Positions 9,726 through 19,092 of a DNA stretch of 64,000 nt are shown here, in pieces; positions within the stretch are counted from its first letter, which is position 1; the number at the start of each line of letters is the position of its first letter. The DNA comes from Pollutimonas subterranea. GTDB taxonomy: Bacteria; Pseudomonadota; Gammaproteobacteria; Burkholderiales; Burkholderiaceae_B. Where the stretch lies: NCBI RefSeq assembly GCF_002849655.1, contig NZ_PDNW01000001.1, forward strand, positions 248,001-312,000, written 5' to 3'. The position numbers and the translations under genes were made by a program. The notes under the pieces were generated by a model that searched no databases, was not told the origin of the DNA, and saw only the letters and a program-made list of their open reading frames with translations.

Positions 9726-10577
9726 ATGACCCACCTTATTCTTCAAGCTCCTAACCTCGTCGCGGCCAATATCGAAAAAATCGCGGCTATCGCCAATGCC
9801 GGCGGAGTGCAGGACCTGGGCAGTACAGCCGTGCGTCTGCTTGATGTCGACAATGACGAACGGGTCGCGGTCGAAGCGTGTTGCGCCGAGTTCGGTATTG
9901 ATTATGCGTTCTTCGAGCAAATCGCGCGGCTTCGCGATTGCCGGATACTGGCCATGGATATGGACTCCACGTTGGTCAATATCGAGTGCATCGATGAGAT
10001 CGCCGATATGGTCGGGCGCAAAGCCGAAGTGGCCGCGATCACCGAAGCGGCCATGCGGGGCGAGATCACCGATTTTTCCGAAAGTCTGATACGGCGCGTG
10101 GCCTTGCTGGAAGGTGTGCCGATTACCGCGCTGGAGCAGGTGTACGAGCAGCGCTTGCGACTTAACCCGGGTGCCGAAAAGCTGGTCTCGACCGCCAGGA
10201 AAACCGGGTTGAAGACGCTGCTGGTTTCCGGCGGATTCACGTTCTTTACTGAGCGGCTGAAAGAGCGCCTGTCACTGGATGCCTGCCACGCCAATTTGCT
10301 GGGTACGAACCAGGGCAAGCTTACGGGTAAAGTCGTCGGCACGATTGTCGATGCGCAAGGCAAGGCAAACCAGTTGAAACTGCTGGCCGACGACCTCGGA
10401 GCCGGCCCTGAACAGATCATCGCCGTGGGAGATGGTGCCAACGACCTGAAGATGCTGGCGCTGGCCCAGTATTCCGTGGCGTATCGCGCCAAGCCGGTGG
10501 TGCGGCAGCAGGCCAATTATGCGCTGAACGTAAGCCCGCTTGACGCAATATTGAACTGGTTCCGCCTGAGCCATTAG
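9726..10577 (+). CDS. serB: Phosphoserine phosphatase SerB
   Basis: HAD-superfamily enzyme that releases phosphate from O-phosphoserine in the last step of serine synthesis; cytosolic. The protein has 283 residues. Motif I DMDST has the nucleophile D78 and acid/base D80, followed by LVNIECIDEIAD typical of SerB. Motif II is LLVSGGFTFF, and the late motif VGDGANDLKML binds Mg2+. The N-terminal 70 residues form a short, degenerate ACT-like region. The start at 9726 (MTHLILQAPN) is preferred to an upstream in-frame ATG at 9684 because the extra residues look non-coding. The gene is monocistronic, divergent from the MscS gene and convergent with mfd. Confidence 0.96.
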   Translation: MTHLILQAPNLVAANIEKIAAIANAGGVQDLGSTAVRLLDVDNDERVAVEACCAEFGIDYAFFEQIARLRDCRILAMDMDSTLVNIECIDEIADMVGRKAEVAAITEAAMRGEITDFSESLIRRVALLEGVPITALEQVYEQRLRLNPGAEKLVSTARKTGLKTLLVSGGFTFFTERLKERLSLDACHANLLGTNQGKLTGKVVGTIVDAQGKANQLKLLADDLGAGPEQIIAVGDGANDLKMLALAQYSVAYRAKPVVRQQANYALNVSPLDAILNWFRLSH

Positions 10578-10640
10578 TAAGTACGGCCTTACAGCGCAGA
10601 TCGTCTCGGTCGGCCTGCGGCGCAGCCGATCCTTCGAGGG

Positions 10641-13600
10641 TTAAGCCAAAGACCGCAGGACTTTGCGTATCGTTTCAATGCGGGCGCTGATCTGCTGGCC
10701 CTGCTTGATTTCAATTTTGAGCTTGTCCTGTCCGGCAAGTCGTACCTCGCGTTGCTTCTGGACGAGCTCAATGATGCGCATCGGTTCGACATTCGGCTTG
10801 GCCGAGAACTGGATCATGGCCTGGGCATCGCTGGCGTCGATCTTGATAATGCCCAGTGGTTCGGCATGAAGGCGTAATCGATGGGTCGCAAGCAGCGTCT
10901 GCGCGGCCTCGGGCAGCTTGCCGTAGCGGTCTATCAGCTCTTCCTGAATCATGATCAGGTCGTCTTCATGCTTGGCATGCGACAGTTTCTTGTAGAAGCC
11001 CAGCCGTGCATGCACGTCCGGACAAAAGTCCGAAGGCAGCAGCGCGGAGGCGTGCAGATTCACTTCACACAGCGCGGCAAATGGCGAGTCCAGATCAGGC
11101 TCTTCGCCGGACTTCAGCGCCCGGACGGCGGCATTGAGCATGTCGGAATACATCGAGAAGCCAATTTCCTGGATGTTGCCCGACTGGGATTCGCCCAGGA
11201 CTTCACCGGTGCCCCGTATTTCCAGGTCATGCATGGCCAGGAAAAAGCCCGCGCCCAGTTCTTCCATGGCTTGTATGGCTTCCAGGCGTTTCTTGGCGTT
11301 GGACGTGATCGCATCTTCGCCCGGCGTCATCAAATAGGCATACGCCTGGTGATGGGAGCGACCCACCCGACCGCGCAATTGGTGCAGCTGCGCCAGGCCG
11401 AGCCGGTCGGCGCGGTGTATGACGATAGTATTGGCGGTGGGTACGTCAATGCCTGTCTCGATGATGGTCGTGCAAAGCAGCACGTTATAGCGCTGTTGAT
11501 AAAAGCCCTTCATGACCTCTTCAAGTTCGCGTTCTGCCATTTGTCCATGGGCGACCGCTATGCGGGCTTCAGGCACCAGCTCTTCCAGACTTGCGCGCCG
11601 GTTCTGAATGGTGTCGACTTCGTTATGAAGGAAATAGATCTGGCCGCCGCGCTTGAGTTCGCGCAGCAGGGCTTCGCGTATGGTGCTTTTGTCCTCCCGC
11701 CGCACGAAAGTCTTGATGGCTAGCCGTTTCTGGGGCGCTGTCGCAATCACGGAAAAGTCGCGTATGCCTTCCAGCGACATGCCCAGGGTGCGCGGTATGG
11801 GCGTTGCGGTAAGGGTCAGCACATCGACCTCGGCGCGCAATGTTTTCAACGCTTCTTTCTGGCGTACGCCAAAGCGATGTTCTTCATCGATGATAACCAG
11901 GCCGAGGCGCTTGAATATCACATCTTTGGACAATATCTTATGGGTGCCGATGACGATATCGACGCGGCCATCATTCAGCCCCTGGATGGCGGTGGCTACT
12001 TCTTTGCCTGATCGGAAGCGCGACAGCTCCACGACTTTCACGGGCCAATCGGCAAAGCGGTCGGAGAAGGTCTGGGCGTGCTGTTCAGCCAGCAGGGTCG
12101 TGGGGCACAGCAATGCAACCTGTTTGCCGTTGAGTACCGCCAGGAACGCTGCGCGTAGCGCTACTTCGGTCTTGCCGAAACCGACGTCGCCGCACACCAG
12201 TCGGTCCATAGGCCGTCCCGATGTCATGTCGCCGATCACGGCTTCGATGGCGGCCGCCTGATCCGGTGTCTCTTCGAAGCCGAAGCCTTCGGCGAAGGCA
12301 TGGTAATCGTTGACGGGGAGCTTGAACCGATACCCTTCGCGGGCAGCCCGTTGGGCATATAGGGCGAGGAGTTCGGCAGCGGCGTCGCGTACTTGTTTGG
12401 CGGCCTTGCGCCGTGCCTTGTCCCACTGGCCCGAGCCCAGTTGATGCAATGGAGCATGATCGGGGTCTGAGCCGCTGTAGCGGGCGATCACATGCAGCTG
12501 CGCCACGGGCACATACAAGGTGCTGCCGTTGGCATACTCGAGATGCAGGAGCTCCATCAAGCCTTCGCCGAGATCCATCTCGATAAGGCCGCAGTAGCGG
12601 CCGATGCCATGCTGGGCGTGCACGACGGGATCGCCTTCGCGCAGTTCCGACAGGTCGCGCACCATGGCTTCCACATCGCTGGCATGTTCCTGTGCGCGCT
12701 TGCCGCGGCGGGTTGGACGGGCCTGGCTTGGATAAAGATCGTTCTCGGTCAGTAGCGTGAGCGCCTGATCGACCAGCACAAAGCCGCTGGAGACTGGCGC
12801 GATCACCAGAGCAAAACGGCTTTCCGACACCAAAAAATCTTGCAGGGTTTCGCTGGCGAAATCTGGTTTTATGCCGAATTCCTCAAGCATTTGCAGCAGC
12901 GTCTCACGTCTTCCGGCGGAGTCCGCGCACAAGGCGATGCGGCCGTGATTCTGGTTAAGCAATGCACGCAGGCTGGCGACGGGATCTTCGGCGCGCCGGA
13001 CGATTGCGGCATTCGGGGCGGATTGGAAATCGGGATGCGGCCCATCACCGACCAGGGCCAGCCTGCCGAAGAGCTTCAGTTGCGTGAACAGGTCCTCTTC
13101 GCTGAGGAAGAGTTGTTCCGGCGGCAACACCGGGCGTTCCCGATCGCTTTTCAGAAACTGATATCGGCCTTGCGTATCGTGTGCGAATCGTTGGACGGCC
13201 TGGGTGATGTCGCCCAGTGTCACCGTCAGCGATTGAGCGGGAAGATAGTCGAACAGCGTGGCCGTATGGTTGAAAAACAGCGGCAGGTAATACTCGATAC
13301 CCGCGAATGCAATGCCGTTGCCTATGTCTTTGTAGGGCAGGGCGCGCGACGGGTCGCCTTCGAAGATTTCCCGAAAGCGTGCGCGAAACTGATTGCGCGC
13401 GGTTTCGTCCATCGGAAATTCGCGGCCCGGCAGCAACTGGACTTCCTTGACCGGGTACAGGCTGCGCTGGGTGTCGATATCGAAGCTTCGAATTGATTCA
13501 ATTTCGTCGTCGAACAGATCCAGGCGGTAGGGCAGGACCGAACCCATCGGAAACAGGTCGATCAGGCCGCCACGGATGCAGAACTCGCCCGGCGCGGTCA

Positions 13601-14111
13601 CCTGGGTGACATGGGTATAGTTGGCCAGGGTAAGCTGCCGGCGCAGCCCCTCTTCGTCGAGTGCATCCCCTTGCTTGAACGAAAACGTATAGGCGGCAAG
13701 AAATTCGGGCGGTGCAAGTCGGTACAGCGCGGTCGTGACGGGAACCGTAAGGATATCGACGCTTTCCTGCATCAACGCATGCAATGTACGCAAGCGCTCT
13801 GAAATCAGATCCTGATGAGGAGAAAAACTGTCGTAGGGCAAGGTCTCCCAGTCGGGAAGTTGACGCAAGCGCAGTTCGGGCGCGAATAACAGGATTTCCT
13901 CGGCCAAGCGCTGAGCGGCCAGGGGCTCGGCGCAAAGCACAACAAGTGTGTGCCGGGAGGCGCGCGCCAAGTCGGCGAGCATCCATGCATCACCTGACCC
14001 CGGCGGGATAGGTTGCGCGTTCCGCTGCCCGGGCTTCAAGCCGGCGAGCACGGATTTGGTAGAGGGGAGAGACGGGGGAGGGGTGATTTCTATATTCATG
14101 TAGATTGTCAT
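10641..14111 (-). CDS. mfd: Transcription-repair coupling factor Mfd
   Basis: ATP-dependent translocase that removes RNA polymerase stalled at DNA lesions and recruits UvrA. The full-length protein has 1156 residues. Order of domains: UvrB-like N-terminus (from about residue 20), RNA polymerase interaction domain (EGDPVVHAQHGIGRYCGL), RecG-like helicase domains with Walker A GDVGFGKT and the DEEH box at 742-745, a RECG/TRG-like segment (HQLRGRVGRSHHQAYAYL), and the C-terminal regulatory domain. ATG at 14111 has an A/G-rich AGGAAAGG upstream; an ATG at 14099 (MNIEITPP) is also possible. It is divergent from ispD with only 17 bases between starts, so each promoter must lie in or near the other gene. 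Confidence 0.97.
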   Translation of the reverse strand: MTIYMNIEITPPPSLPSTKSVLAGLKPGQRNAQPIPPGSGDAWMLADLARASRHTLVVLCAEPLAAQRLAEEILLFAPELRLRQLPDWETLPYDSFSPHQDLISERLRTLHALMQESVDILTVPVTTALYRLAPPEFLAAYTFSFKQGDALDEEGLRRQLTLANYTHVTQVTAPGEFCIRGGLIDLFPMGSVLPYRLDLFDDEIESIRSFDIDTQRSLYPVKEVQLLPGREFPMDETARNQFRARFREIFEGDPSRALPYKDIGNGIAFAGIEYYLPLFFNHTATLFDYLPAQSLTVTLGDITQAVQRFAHDTQGRYQFLKSDRERPVLPPEQLFLSEEDLFTQLKLFGRLALVGDGPHPDFQSAPNAAIVRRAEDPVASLRALLNQNHGRIALCADSAGRRETLLQMLEEFGIKPDFASETLQDFLVSESRFALVIAPVSSGFVLVDQALTLLTENDLYPSQARPTRRGKRAQEHASDVEAMVRDLSELREGDPVVHAQHGIGRYCGLIEMDLGEGLMELLHLEYANGSTLYVPVAQLHVIARYSGSDPDHAPLHQLGSGQWDKARRKAAKQVRDAAAELLALYAQRAAREGYRFKLPVNDYHAFAEGFGFEETPDQAAAIEAVIGDMTSGRPMDRLVCGDVGFGKTEVALRAAFLAVLNGKQVALLCPTTLLAEQHAQTFSDRFADWPVKVVELSRFRSGKEVATAIQGLNDGRVDIVIGTHKILSKDVIFKRLGLVIIDEEHRFGVRQKEALKTLRAEVDVLTLTATPIPRTLGMSLEGIRDFSVIATAPQKRLAIKTFVRREDKSTIREALLRELKRGGQIYFLHNEVDTIQNRRASLEELVPEARIAVAHGQMAERELEEVMKGFYQQRYNVLLCTTIIETGIDVPTANTIVIHRADRLGLAQLHQLRGRVGRSHHQAYAYLMTPGEDAITSNAKKRLEAIQAMEELGAGFFLAMHDLEIRGTGEVLGESQSGNIQEIGFSMYSDMLNAAVRALKSGEEPDLDSPFAALCEVNLHASALLPSDFCPDVHARLGFYKKLSHAKHEDDLIMIQEELIDRYGKLPEAAQTLLATHRLRLHAEPLGIIKIDASDAQAMIQFSAKPNVEPMRIIELVQKQREVRLAGQDKLKIEIKQGQQISARIETIRKVLRSLA

Positions 14112-14128
14112 TATAAAATGCCTTTCCT

Positions 14129-14923
14129 ATGTATAAGAAACTGATTGCAATTGTTCCGGCCGCCGGCATCGGCGCGCGCGCCCTGTCCGCCGATGCCGTA
14201 CTGACCCGGCATGCTTCTGCCGGCCATGAGGGCGGACGGGCCATGGGGCTGAACGCAGCGGCGTTGCCCAAGCAGTACCGGCTATTGAACGGCGAGCCCA
14301 TGTTGCGCTGGGCGGTGAGGGCATTGCTCGCCGATGCGCGCATCGCGCAGGTAAGGGTGGCCGTGGCCGCGCACGACATCTGGGTGGAGCAGGCCTTGGC
14401 CGGCCTGGAGCGGACCATATGGCGGCCCTGTGGAGGTCCCACTCGCGCTCAAACGGTAGCCGCGGCATTGCTGGACGCCGATCTGGCCGCTGAAGACTGG
14501 GTATTGGTCCATGATGCGGCCCGGCCGGGCTTGCCGGCTGACGCCTTGGCGCGGCTTATTGATAGCTGCCTCCAATTGAATACGGGCGGCCTGCTTGCAC
14601 TGCCGATTGCCGATACGGTGAAGCAGGCCTACCCGCTCACGGACGGGCCTGATACGCTTGCGTCTGCAACAGGCGATACCTTGGCCACTATCGACAGGAC
14701 ACTAAAGCGCGATTGCCTGTGGCTCGCGCAGACACCTCAGATGTTTCCCGCCTCGCACCTGCTGGATGCCTTGCAGCGTGAAGATATCGCAAGGGGCGAA
14801 GTAACCGATGAGGCCTCTGCCATGGAAATGGCCGGCCATGCCCCTTGCCTGATTCCAGGATCGCCGCGTAATTTCAAGGTGACTTGGCCGCAGGACTTCG
14901 ATTTGATGGAAAAGTGGTTGTAA
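14129..14923 (+). CDS. ispD: 2-C-methyl-D-erythritol 4-phosphate cytidylyltransferase IspD
   Basis: Third enzyme of the MEP isoprenoid pathway; transfers CMP from CTP to MEP. The protein has 264 residues. The CTP-binding start (IAIVPAAGIGAR) is followed not directly by the usual lysine motif but by an insertion of about 25-30 residues before LPKQYRLLNG. Later motifs VHDAARPGL, ALPIADTVK and LAQTPQMFP are intact, so catalysis is likely preserved. No clear Shine-Dalgarno sequence precedes the ATG. It is followed after a short spacer by ispF, the usual pairing. Confidence 0.95.
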   Translation: MYKKLIAIVPAAGIGARALSADAVLTRHASAGHEGGRAMGLNAAALPKQYRLLNGEPMLRWAVRALLADARIAQVRVAVAAHDIWVEQALAGLERTIWRPCGGPTRAQTVAAALLDADLAAEDWVLVHDAARPGLPADALARLIDSCLQLNTGGLLALPIADTVKQAYPLTDGPDTLASATGDTLATIDRTLKRDCLWLAQTPQMFPASHLLDALQREDIARGEVTDEASAMEMAGHAPCLIPGSPRNFKVTWPQDFDLMEKWL

Positions 14924-14950
14924 GCACGAAGTTCATTTATGGAGCAGAAC

Positions 14951-15436
14951 ATGAATTTTCCGGTACGCATCGGTCAGGGCTTCGATGTCCATGCCCTGGT
15001 GAAGGACCGTCCCCTGATAATCGGTGGTGTCACTATTCCGCATACCCACGGTTTGCTGGGCCATTCCGATGCCGACGTGCTGCTGCACGCCCTCACCGAT
15101 GCCATTCTCGGGGCCGCTGGCCTGGGCGATATCGGCCGCCATTTTCCCGACACCGATCCGGCCTACAAGGGCGCGGATAGCAGGGTCCTGTTGCGGGCCG
15201 CAATGCAAAAGGTAAGGCAAAAGGACTGGACCGTCGTCAACATAGACGCGACGGTGCACGCCCAGGCGCCCAAGATCGGGCCGCATGCAGCGCTAATGGT
15301 GGCCAATATCGCTACGGACCTGTCCATATCGACCGAGAATGTGAATATTAAAGCCAAGACGAATGAGAGCCTTGGCTATCTGGGCCGCCAGGAAGGCATA
15401 GCCGCCACTGTCGTAGTGTTATTGGCAAGGGCTTGA
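14951..15436 (+). CDS. ispF: 2-C-methyl-D-erythritol 2,4-cyclodiphosphate synthase IspF
   Basis: Forms the cyclic diphosphate in the MEP pathway; a homotrimeric zinc enzyme. The protein has 161 residues, the usual size. The zinc-binding motif GFDVHAL and the [18 protein letters not shown] helix are present, with [16 protein letters not shown] near the C-terminus. Start choice: the ATG at 14951 is preceded by GGAG (14941-14944) at good spacing, whereas the in-frame ATG at 14939 has no ribosome-binding site, and the protein then begins [14 protein letters not shown] as in homologues. Likely co-transcribed with ispD. Confidence 0.96.
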   Translation: MNFPVRIGQGFDVHALVKDRPLIIGGVTIPHTHGLLGHSDADVLLHALTDAILGAAGLGDIGRHFPDTDPAYKGADSRVLLRAAMQKVRQKDWTVVNIDATVHAQAPKIGPHAALMVANIATDLSISTENVNIKAKTNESLGYLGRQEGIAATVVVLLARA

Positions 15437-15530
15437 CCTGGCGTCGACCGCAGCACTGGACGGTCTACTGATCGATGGATCGCCGGATCGCCGGACCGTG
15501 GGCTGTCCGGCTTGCGGGTGTGGGGCTTTC

Positions 15531-16049
15531 CTACCGGCCTTCGGCCGTGATTACCTGTGCGGCGGCGTTTACTACCGAGGCGATACGTCCCACGTCGCGC
15601 AGCTGTTCGGCCGTGTATCCAGCCTTCTTCAGGTTGGCGTAGTGCGAGTTTACGCAGAACTGGCATTTACCCACGATGGATGCCGCTAGGGCGAAGAGTT
15701 CGAATCGGCCTTGATCGATACCGCCATGCGTGGCGTATGCGTTCATGCGCAGCTGCGCCGGCAACGTTTTCAGTTGCTCATCACCCGACATTTCCACATA
15801 AGGATAATAGGTGTTGTTCATCCCCATGAGGGCAGCTGCCGTCAGTACACCGGTGGCATCTGCGTCGGTTAAGCCGGTCTTGAATGCAGTCACCAGGGTG
15901 TGGCTGCGTGCGGCGTAGGCTGCGGCCAAAGCGACTCCTGTTGCGTCTTCCGCCTTCAGCGAGGACCGGGCGATGGTGCCGTCCAGATTCAAGCGTATGT
16001 CCTTGGCCCAATCGGGAATCATGGCCTTGATGGTCGGTAGGAATTCCAT
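15531..16049 (-). CDS. ahpD: Alkyl hydroperoxide reductase AhpD
   Basis: Thiol reductase that, in the actinobacterial-type system, reduces AhpC. The 172-residue protein has the catalytic motif CQFCVNSH, with C129, C132 and H136, matching C130/C133/H137 of Mycobacterium tuberculosis AhpD. E118 lies in the conserved preceding helix (FELFALAAS). The start at 16049 (MEFLPTIKAM) lies two bases after the ahpC stop, so the pair is one operon; an upstream in-frame extension would run into ahpC and is rejected. The 94-base space to ispF holds only short GATCGCCG repeats. Confidence 0.95.
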   Translation of the reverse strand: MEFLPTIKAMIPDWAKDIRLNLDGTIARSSLKAEDATGVALAAAYAARSHTLVTAFKTGLTDADATGVLTAAALMGMNNTYYPYVEMSGDEQLKTLPAQLRMNAYATHGGIDQGRFELFALAASIVGKCQFCVNSHYANLKKAGYTAEQLRDVGRIASVVNAAAQVITAEGR

Positions 16050-16051
16050 GG

Positions 16052-16600
16052 TTAAAGCGTATCGCCGCCCACAGCCCGGTTGCATGGGCAAAGCTCGTCG
16101 GTTTGCAGGCCGTCGAGCAGGCGCAAGACTTCTTCCGGATTGCGACCTACATTCAAGTTGTTCACCGAAACGTGCTGGATGATGTTGTCGGGATCGACAA
16201 TAAACGTGGCCCGCAGGGATACACCCTCGGTTTTTTCACGGATGCCCAGTTGATCGACCAGCGCGCCCGTGGTGTCACCGAACTGATAGTGGCCCAGTTT
16301 GCTCAGGTCTGAGTGCTCGCGGCGCCATGCCAGCTTGACGAACTCGTTGTCGACCGAGCCGCCCATGAGGACGGCGTCACGGTCTTCGAAGTCCTGGGCA
16401 AGCGCATTGAAGCCTACGATTTCAGTAGGGCACACAAAGGTGAAATCCTTGGGATAGAAATAAATGATTTTCCACTTCCCGGGAAATGAACTTTCGGTGA
16501 TCTCTTCGAACGCGGAGACGCCGTTCTCTTCATGCATATTGAAGCCGGGCTTGACGCCGGCTACTTTGAAGGGTTCGAGCTTATCGCCTACTGTTTTCAT
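16052..16600 (-). CDS. ahpC: Peroxiredoxin AhpC (AhpD-dependent type)
   Basis: Cytosolic peroxidase that reduces H2O2, organic peroxides and possibly peroxynitrite. The protein has 182 residues. The peroxidatic cysteine is C57 in TFVCPTE; the resolving pair C171/C173 is in DELCPCNRA near the C-terminus, typical of the AhpC that pairs with AhpD rather than with AhpF. A good ribosome-binding site (AGGAG) precedes the ATG. The 72-base upstream gap must contain the promoter; an OxyR site would be expected for such genes, but I could not recognise a convincing full site. Confidence 0.96.
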   Translation of the reverse strand: MKTVGDKLEPFKVAGVKPGFNMHEENGVSAFEEITESSFPGKWKIIYFYPKDFTFVCPTEIVGFNALAQDFEDRDAVLMGGSVDNEFVKLAWRREHSDLSKLGHYQFGDTTGALVDQLGIREKTEGVSLRATFIVDPDNIIQHVSVNNLNVGRNPEEVLRLLDGLQTDELCPCNRAVGGDTL

Positions 16601-16672
16601 GTGAACTCCTGATCGTAAGTAAGTCGGTCATGTGCGGTCGTATGTCATACGCCGATCATAAATTCTACGCTA

Positions 16673-18094
16673 TTAACTATCGGTGTCTAATTGAAAATTC
16701 CTAACCCGTACCTTTGGAATCTCGATGCGCGCAACCAATCCGCCTTTGGGATGTGAAATCAGTTCCAGTTGCCCGCCGACTTGTCCCAGGAGCCGTTCTA
16801 CGATGGCGAGTCCCAGTCCGGCGCCACTGACGCCGGTGCGTGCGGATTCCCCTCGAGAGAAGGGACGAAGCAGGCGCTGGATATCGGTAGGGGCAATGCC
16901 TGCACCTTGATCTTTAACCTCGATGGCAAGGATATTGCCTTGCTGTCGTGCGACCAGCTTGATATGAGCACGGCCATCAGACGGTGTGCGTCCGTACCGA
17001 CGCGCATTTTCGATGAGGTTGCTGATTATGCGCTTGAGATCGTGCGCATTGATCTTGGCGTACAGGTTAGGCTCGATCGATGCGGTCAGCGCTCCTCCCA
17101 GGGATTCTGTGTGGCTGCGTTCGCGTTCATACAGGTCGCAAAGCACGGAGGAGACGTCGATACCTTGTTCCGGAACCACACCGGCCGGCCGTGCATATTC
17201 CATGAGCTGCCCGATACTGTGGTCGATTTGTCCGAGATCCTCGTCGATGGCCTGGCGAGCTTCGTCGGTGACATCGCTCATCTCGATTTCAAGACGCATC
17301 CGCGCGAGCGGCGTGCGCAAGTCGTGCGAAATTCCCGCCAGCATGATTTCGCGGTCCGCCTCGGTTTGACGAATATCGCGCGCCATCCTGTTGAAGGCCA
17401 TATTCATGTCGCGAATTTCGGCCGGTCCTTTCTCGGGCAGCGGTGAAGGCGTTTCCCCACGCGCCAGTTGCCGTGCGACCTTGGCCAGTTGGGCGAGGGG
17501 TCGATTTACGAAGCGCACGCTGATCGCCGCTCCGATCAAGGCCAGCACCAGGGCGGTTACGCCCCATCCCAACCATTCGGCGCCTGCGGTAAGGCCCAGC
17601 TGTTCCCGGTCGAACACCAGCCAGTACTGGTCGGTGTTGATCTCGAAGCTGACCCATACACCGGGCGTTTGGTTGACGGACCACATGATCTGCGTCTCGG
17701 GGCCGAGCCGTTCCTTGATATCGGCCGCAACATGATTCCAATAATTGGAATTGGGCAATGGCTCGTGTACGTCAGCGCTTTCGCGAGGCTGCACCCGCAG
17801 GCTTTCCTTGGTGGCCAAGTCAAGCAACAAGGCCGGCCGTACACTGCGCGGCGCATAGATGAGCGCGGAGCGCGTAATGCTGACCGCGGTCGTGACACGT
17901 TGCGCCATCTGGGCTGCGCGTGGCCCTTCTTCCATGCTGAAAAATACCTGCAGCCACGCGCCCAGGCTGACCAGCATCAGTCCCGCCAGGAGAAGGAAGG
18001 AACGACTGAATAGGCCAAGCCGCAAACGCGGCTTGACCTTTTTGTGTTCCTTGGGGGCTGCGGACAAAACCTGTTCCTGCAAGGTTACGCCCAC
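16673..18094 (-). CDS. risS: EnvZ/RisS-type sensor histidine kinase
   Basis: Inner-membrane sensor kinase, partner of the response regulator encoded just upstream. The protein has 473 residues: a transmembrane helix at about 31-53, a periplasmic domain of about 120 residues, a second helix at about 174-194, a HAMP domain (FVNRPLAQLAKVARQLARGE), the dimerisation/H box ISHDLRTPLARM with phospho-acceptor H257, an N box NLIENARRYG, and G boxes DQGAGI and GAGLGLAI. The H box and overall plan match EnvZ; Bordetella homologues are called RisS. The signal sensed is unknown from sequence. The spacing of six bases from risA indicates an operon. Confidence 0.9.
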   Translation of the reverse strand: MGVTLQEQVLSAAPKEHKKVKPRLRLGLFSRSFLLLAGLMLVSLGAWLQVFFSMEEGPRAAQMAQRVTTAVSITRSALIYAPRSVRPALLLDLATKESLRVQPRESADVHEPLPNSNYWNHVAADIKERLGPETQIMWSVNQTPGVWVSFEINTDQYWLVFDREQLGLTAGAEWLGWGVTALVLALIGAAISVRFVNRPLAQLAKVARQLARGETPSPLPEKGPAEIRDMNMAFNRMARDIRQTEADREIMLAGISHDLRTPLARMRLEIEMSDVTDEARQAIDEDLGQIDHSIGQLMEYARPAGVVPEQGIDVSSVLCDLYERERSHTESLGGALTASIEPNLYAKINAHDLKRIISNLIENARRYGRTPSDGRAHIKLVARQQGNILAIEVKDQGAGIAPTDIQRLLRPFSRGESARTGVSGAGLGLAIVERLLGQVGGQLELISHPKGGLVARIEIPKVRVRNFQLDTDS

Positions 18095-18100
18095 TTGCCG

Positions 18101-18835
18101 TTAGTGGCCGCCATCGGGTACGAAAACATACCCCAGGCCCCATACCGTCTGGATAAACACTGGCTTGGAAGGATTGGGTTCAACCAGCTTGCGAAGGCGG
18201 GAGATTTGGACGTCGAGACTACGATCGAACGCTTCGTATTCCCGGCCGCGGGCCAATTCCATAAGTTTGTCGCGCGACAGCGGAATTTTGGGATGGCGCG
18301 CAAACACCTTTAGTACCGAGAACTCGCCGGTCGTGATTGGAACTTGCTCGTTGTTGCGAGTGAGCGTGCGCGTGGACAAATTCAGCACGTAAGGACCGAA
18401 TTCGATGGATTCGTTTTCCTGGCTGGGTGCACCGGGATGTTCTTCGGTGCCCCGGCGACGCAATATGGCGTTGACGCGGGCGAGAAGTTCGCGCGGATTG
18501 AAGGGCTTGGAGAGATAGTCGTCAGCGCCCATCTCAAGGCCGACGATGCGGTCGATTTCTTCGGCTTTCGCGGTAAGGATAATGATGGGTGTGTTGTCGT
18601 GCCCGCCACGCAGTCGGCGGCAGATCGAGAGTCCATCTTCACCAGGCAGCATCAGGTCCAGAACGAGAAGGTCGAAGTGCTCGCGCTGCCACAATTTGCC
18701 CATTTCCTTGGCATCTTCGGCGACGAAAACATTGAAACCCTGTTCCGACAAATACCGGCGCAGCAAATCGCGGAGCCGGGGGTCGTCGTCGACGACGAGA
18801 ATTTTGCGAGATAGAGATTGGTTTTGTGTATTCAT
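18101..18835 (-). CDS. risA: OmpR/RisA-type response regulator
   Basis: DNA-binding transcription regulator of the OmpR family, 244 residues. The receiver domain has the acidic patch D16-D18 (VVDDDP), phospho-acceptor D60 (LLVLDLMLPGEDG) and the conserved lysine of ILTAKAEEID; the winged-helix effector domain (about 140-240) contains LSRDKLMELARGREYEAFDRSLDVQ shortened here to its key DRS/DVQ turn. Similar to OmpR and to Bordetella RisA. The start at 18835 (MNTQNQSLSRKILVVDD) is chosen because the 16 residues encoded upstream have no family match. A candidate promoter lies at 18906-18933. Confidence 0.92.
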   Translation of the reverse strand: MNTQNQSLSRKILVVDDDPRLRDLLRRYLSEQGFNVFVAEDAKEMGKLWQREHFDLLVLDLMLPGEDGLSICRRLRGGHDNTPIIILTAKAEEIDRIVGLEMGADDYLSKPFNPRELLARVNAILRRRGTEEHPGAPSQENESIEFGPYVLNLSTRTLTRNNEQVPITTGEFSVLKVFARHPKIPLSRDKLMELARGREYEAFDRSLDVQISRLRKLVEPNPSKPVFIQTVWGLGYVFVPDGGH

Positions 18836-18905
18836 GGGGAAAATGTAACAGGGCAGAGTTTGCCCGTATAGGCCTCGTTGCAAGATATTACATAATAAGT
18901 ATCTG

Positions 18906-18933
18906 GATATAAAGGGCGTAGCACTTACTACAA
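18906..18933 (-). promoter_or_regulatory. Candidate sigma-70 promoter of risA-risS
   Basis: On the minus strand TTGTAG (18933-18928) and TATATC (18911-18906) are separated by 16 bases, about 70 bases upstream of the risA start, in an AT-rich part of the 257-base gap between divergent risA and tsaB-rimI. Each box matches the consensus at about four of six positions, so this is only a candidate. Confidence 0.35.
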
Positions 18934-19092
18934 TTTTGCAGTGTTCAATTGCGAAGCAAACGACTACATGTCTTGAAAAGAGGCCCTTGACAGCATTAGT
19001 TTAGAGTGGGGATAGCGGGCCGTCTGTCAGCCGAATGTCTTACGCTTTTCCGTCTTTTCCAATGATATCGCCGCCACGTTTAAAATGCACTC

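Noticed and set aside
10578-10640. Terminator between serB and mfd
   Set aside because: A short cggcctgc/gcagccg hairpin is possible but has no U-run and needs a bulge; not strong enough to annotate.
15437-15530. Short GATCGCCG direct repeats between ispF and ahpD as a repeat array
   Set aside because: Only two to three partial copies; no regular spacing and no array character.
16601-16672. Possible OxyR site upstream of ahpC (ATAG-like tetramers)
   Set aside because: The ATAG/CTAT elements do not occur at the required spacing, so it cannot be called from sequence alone.
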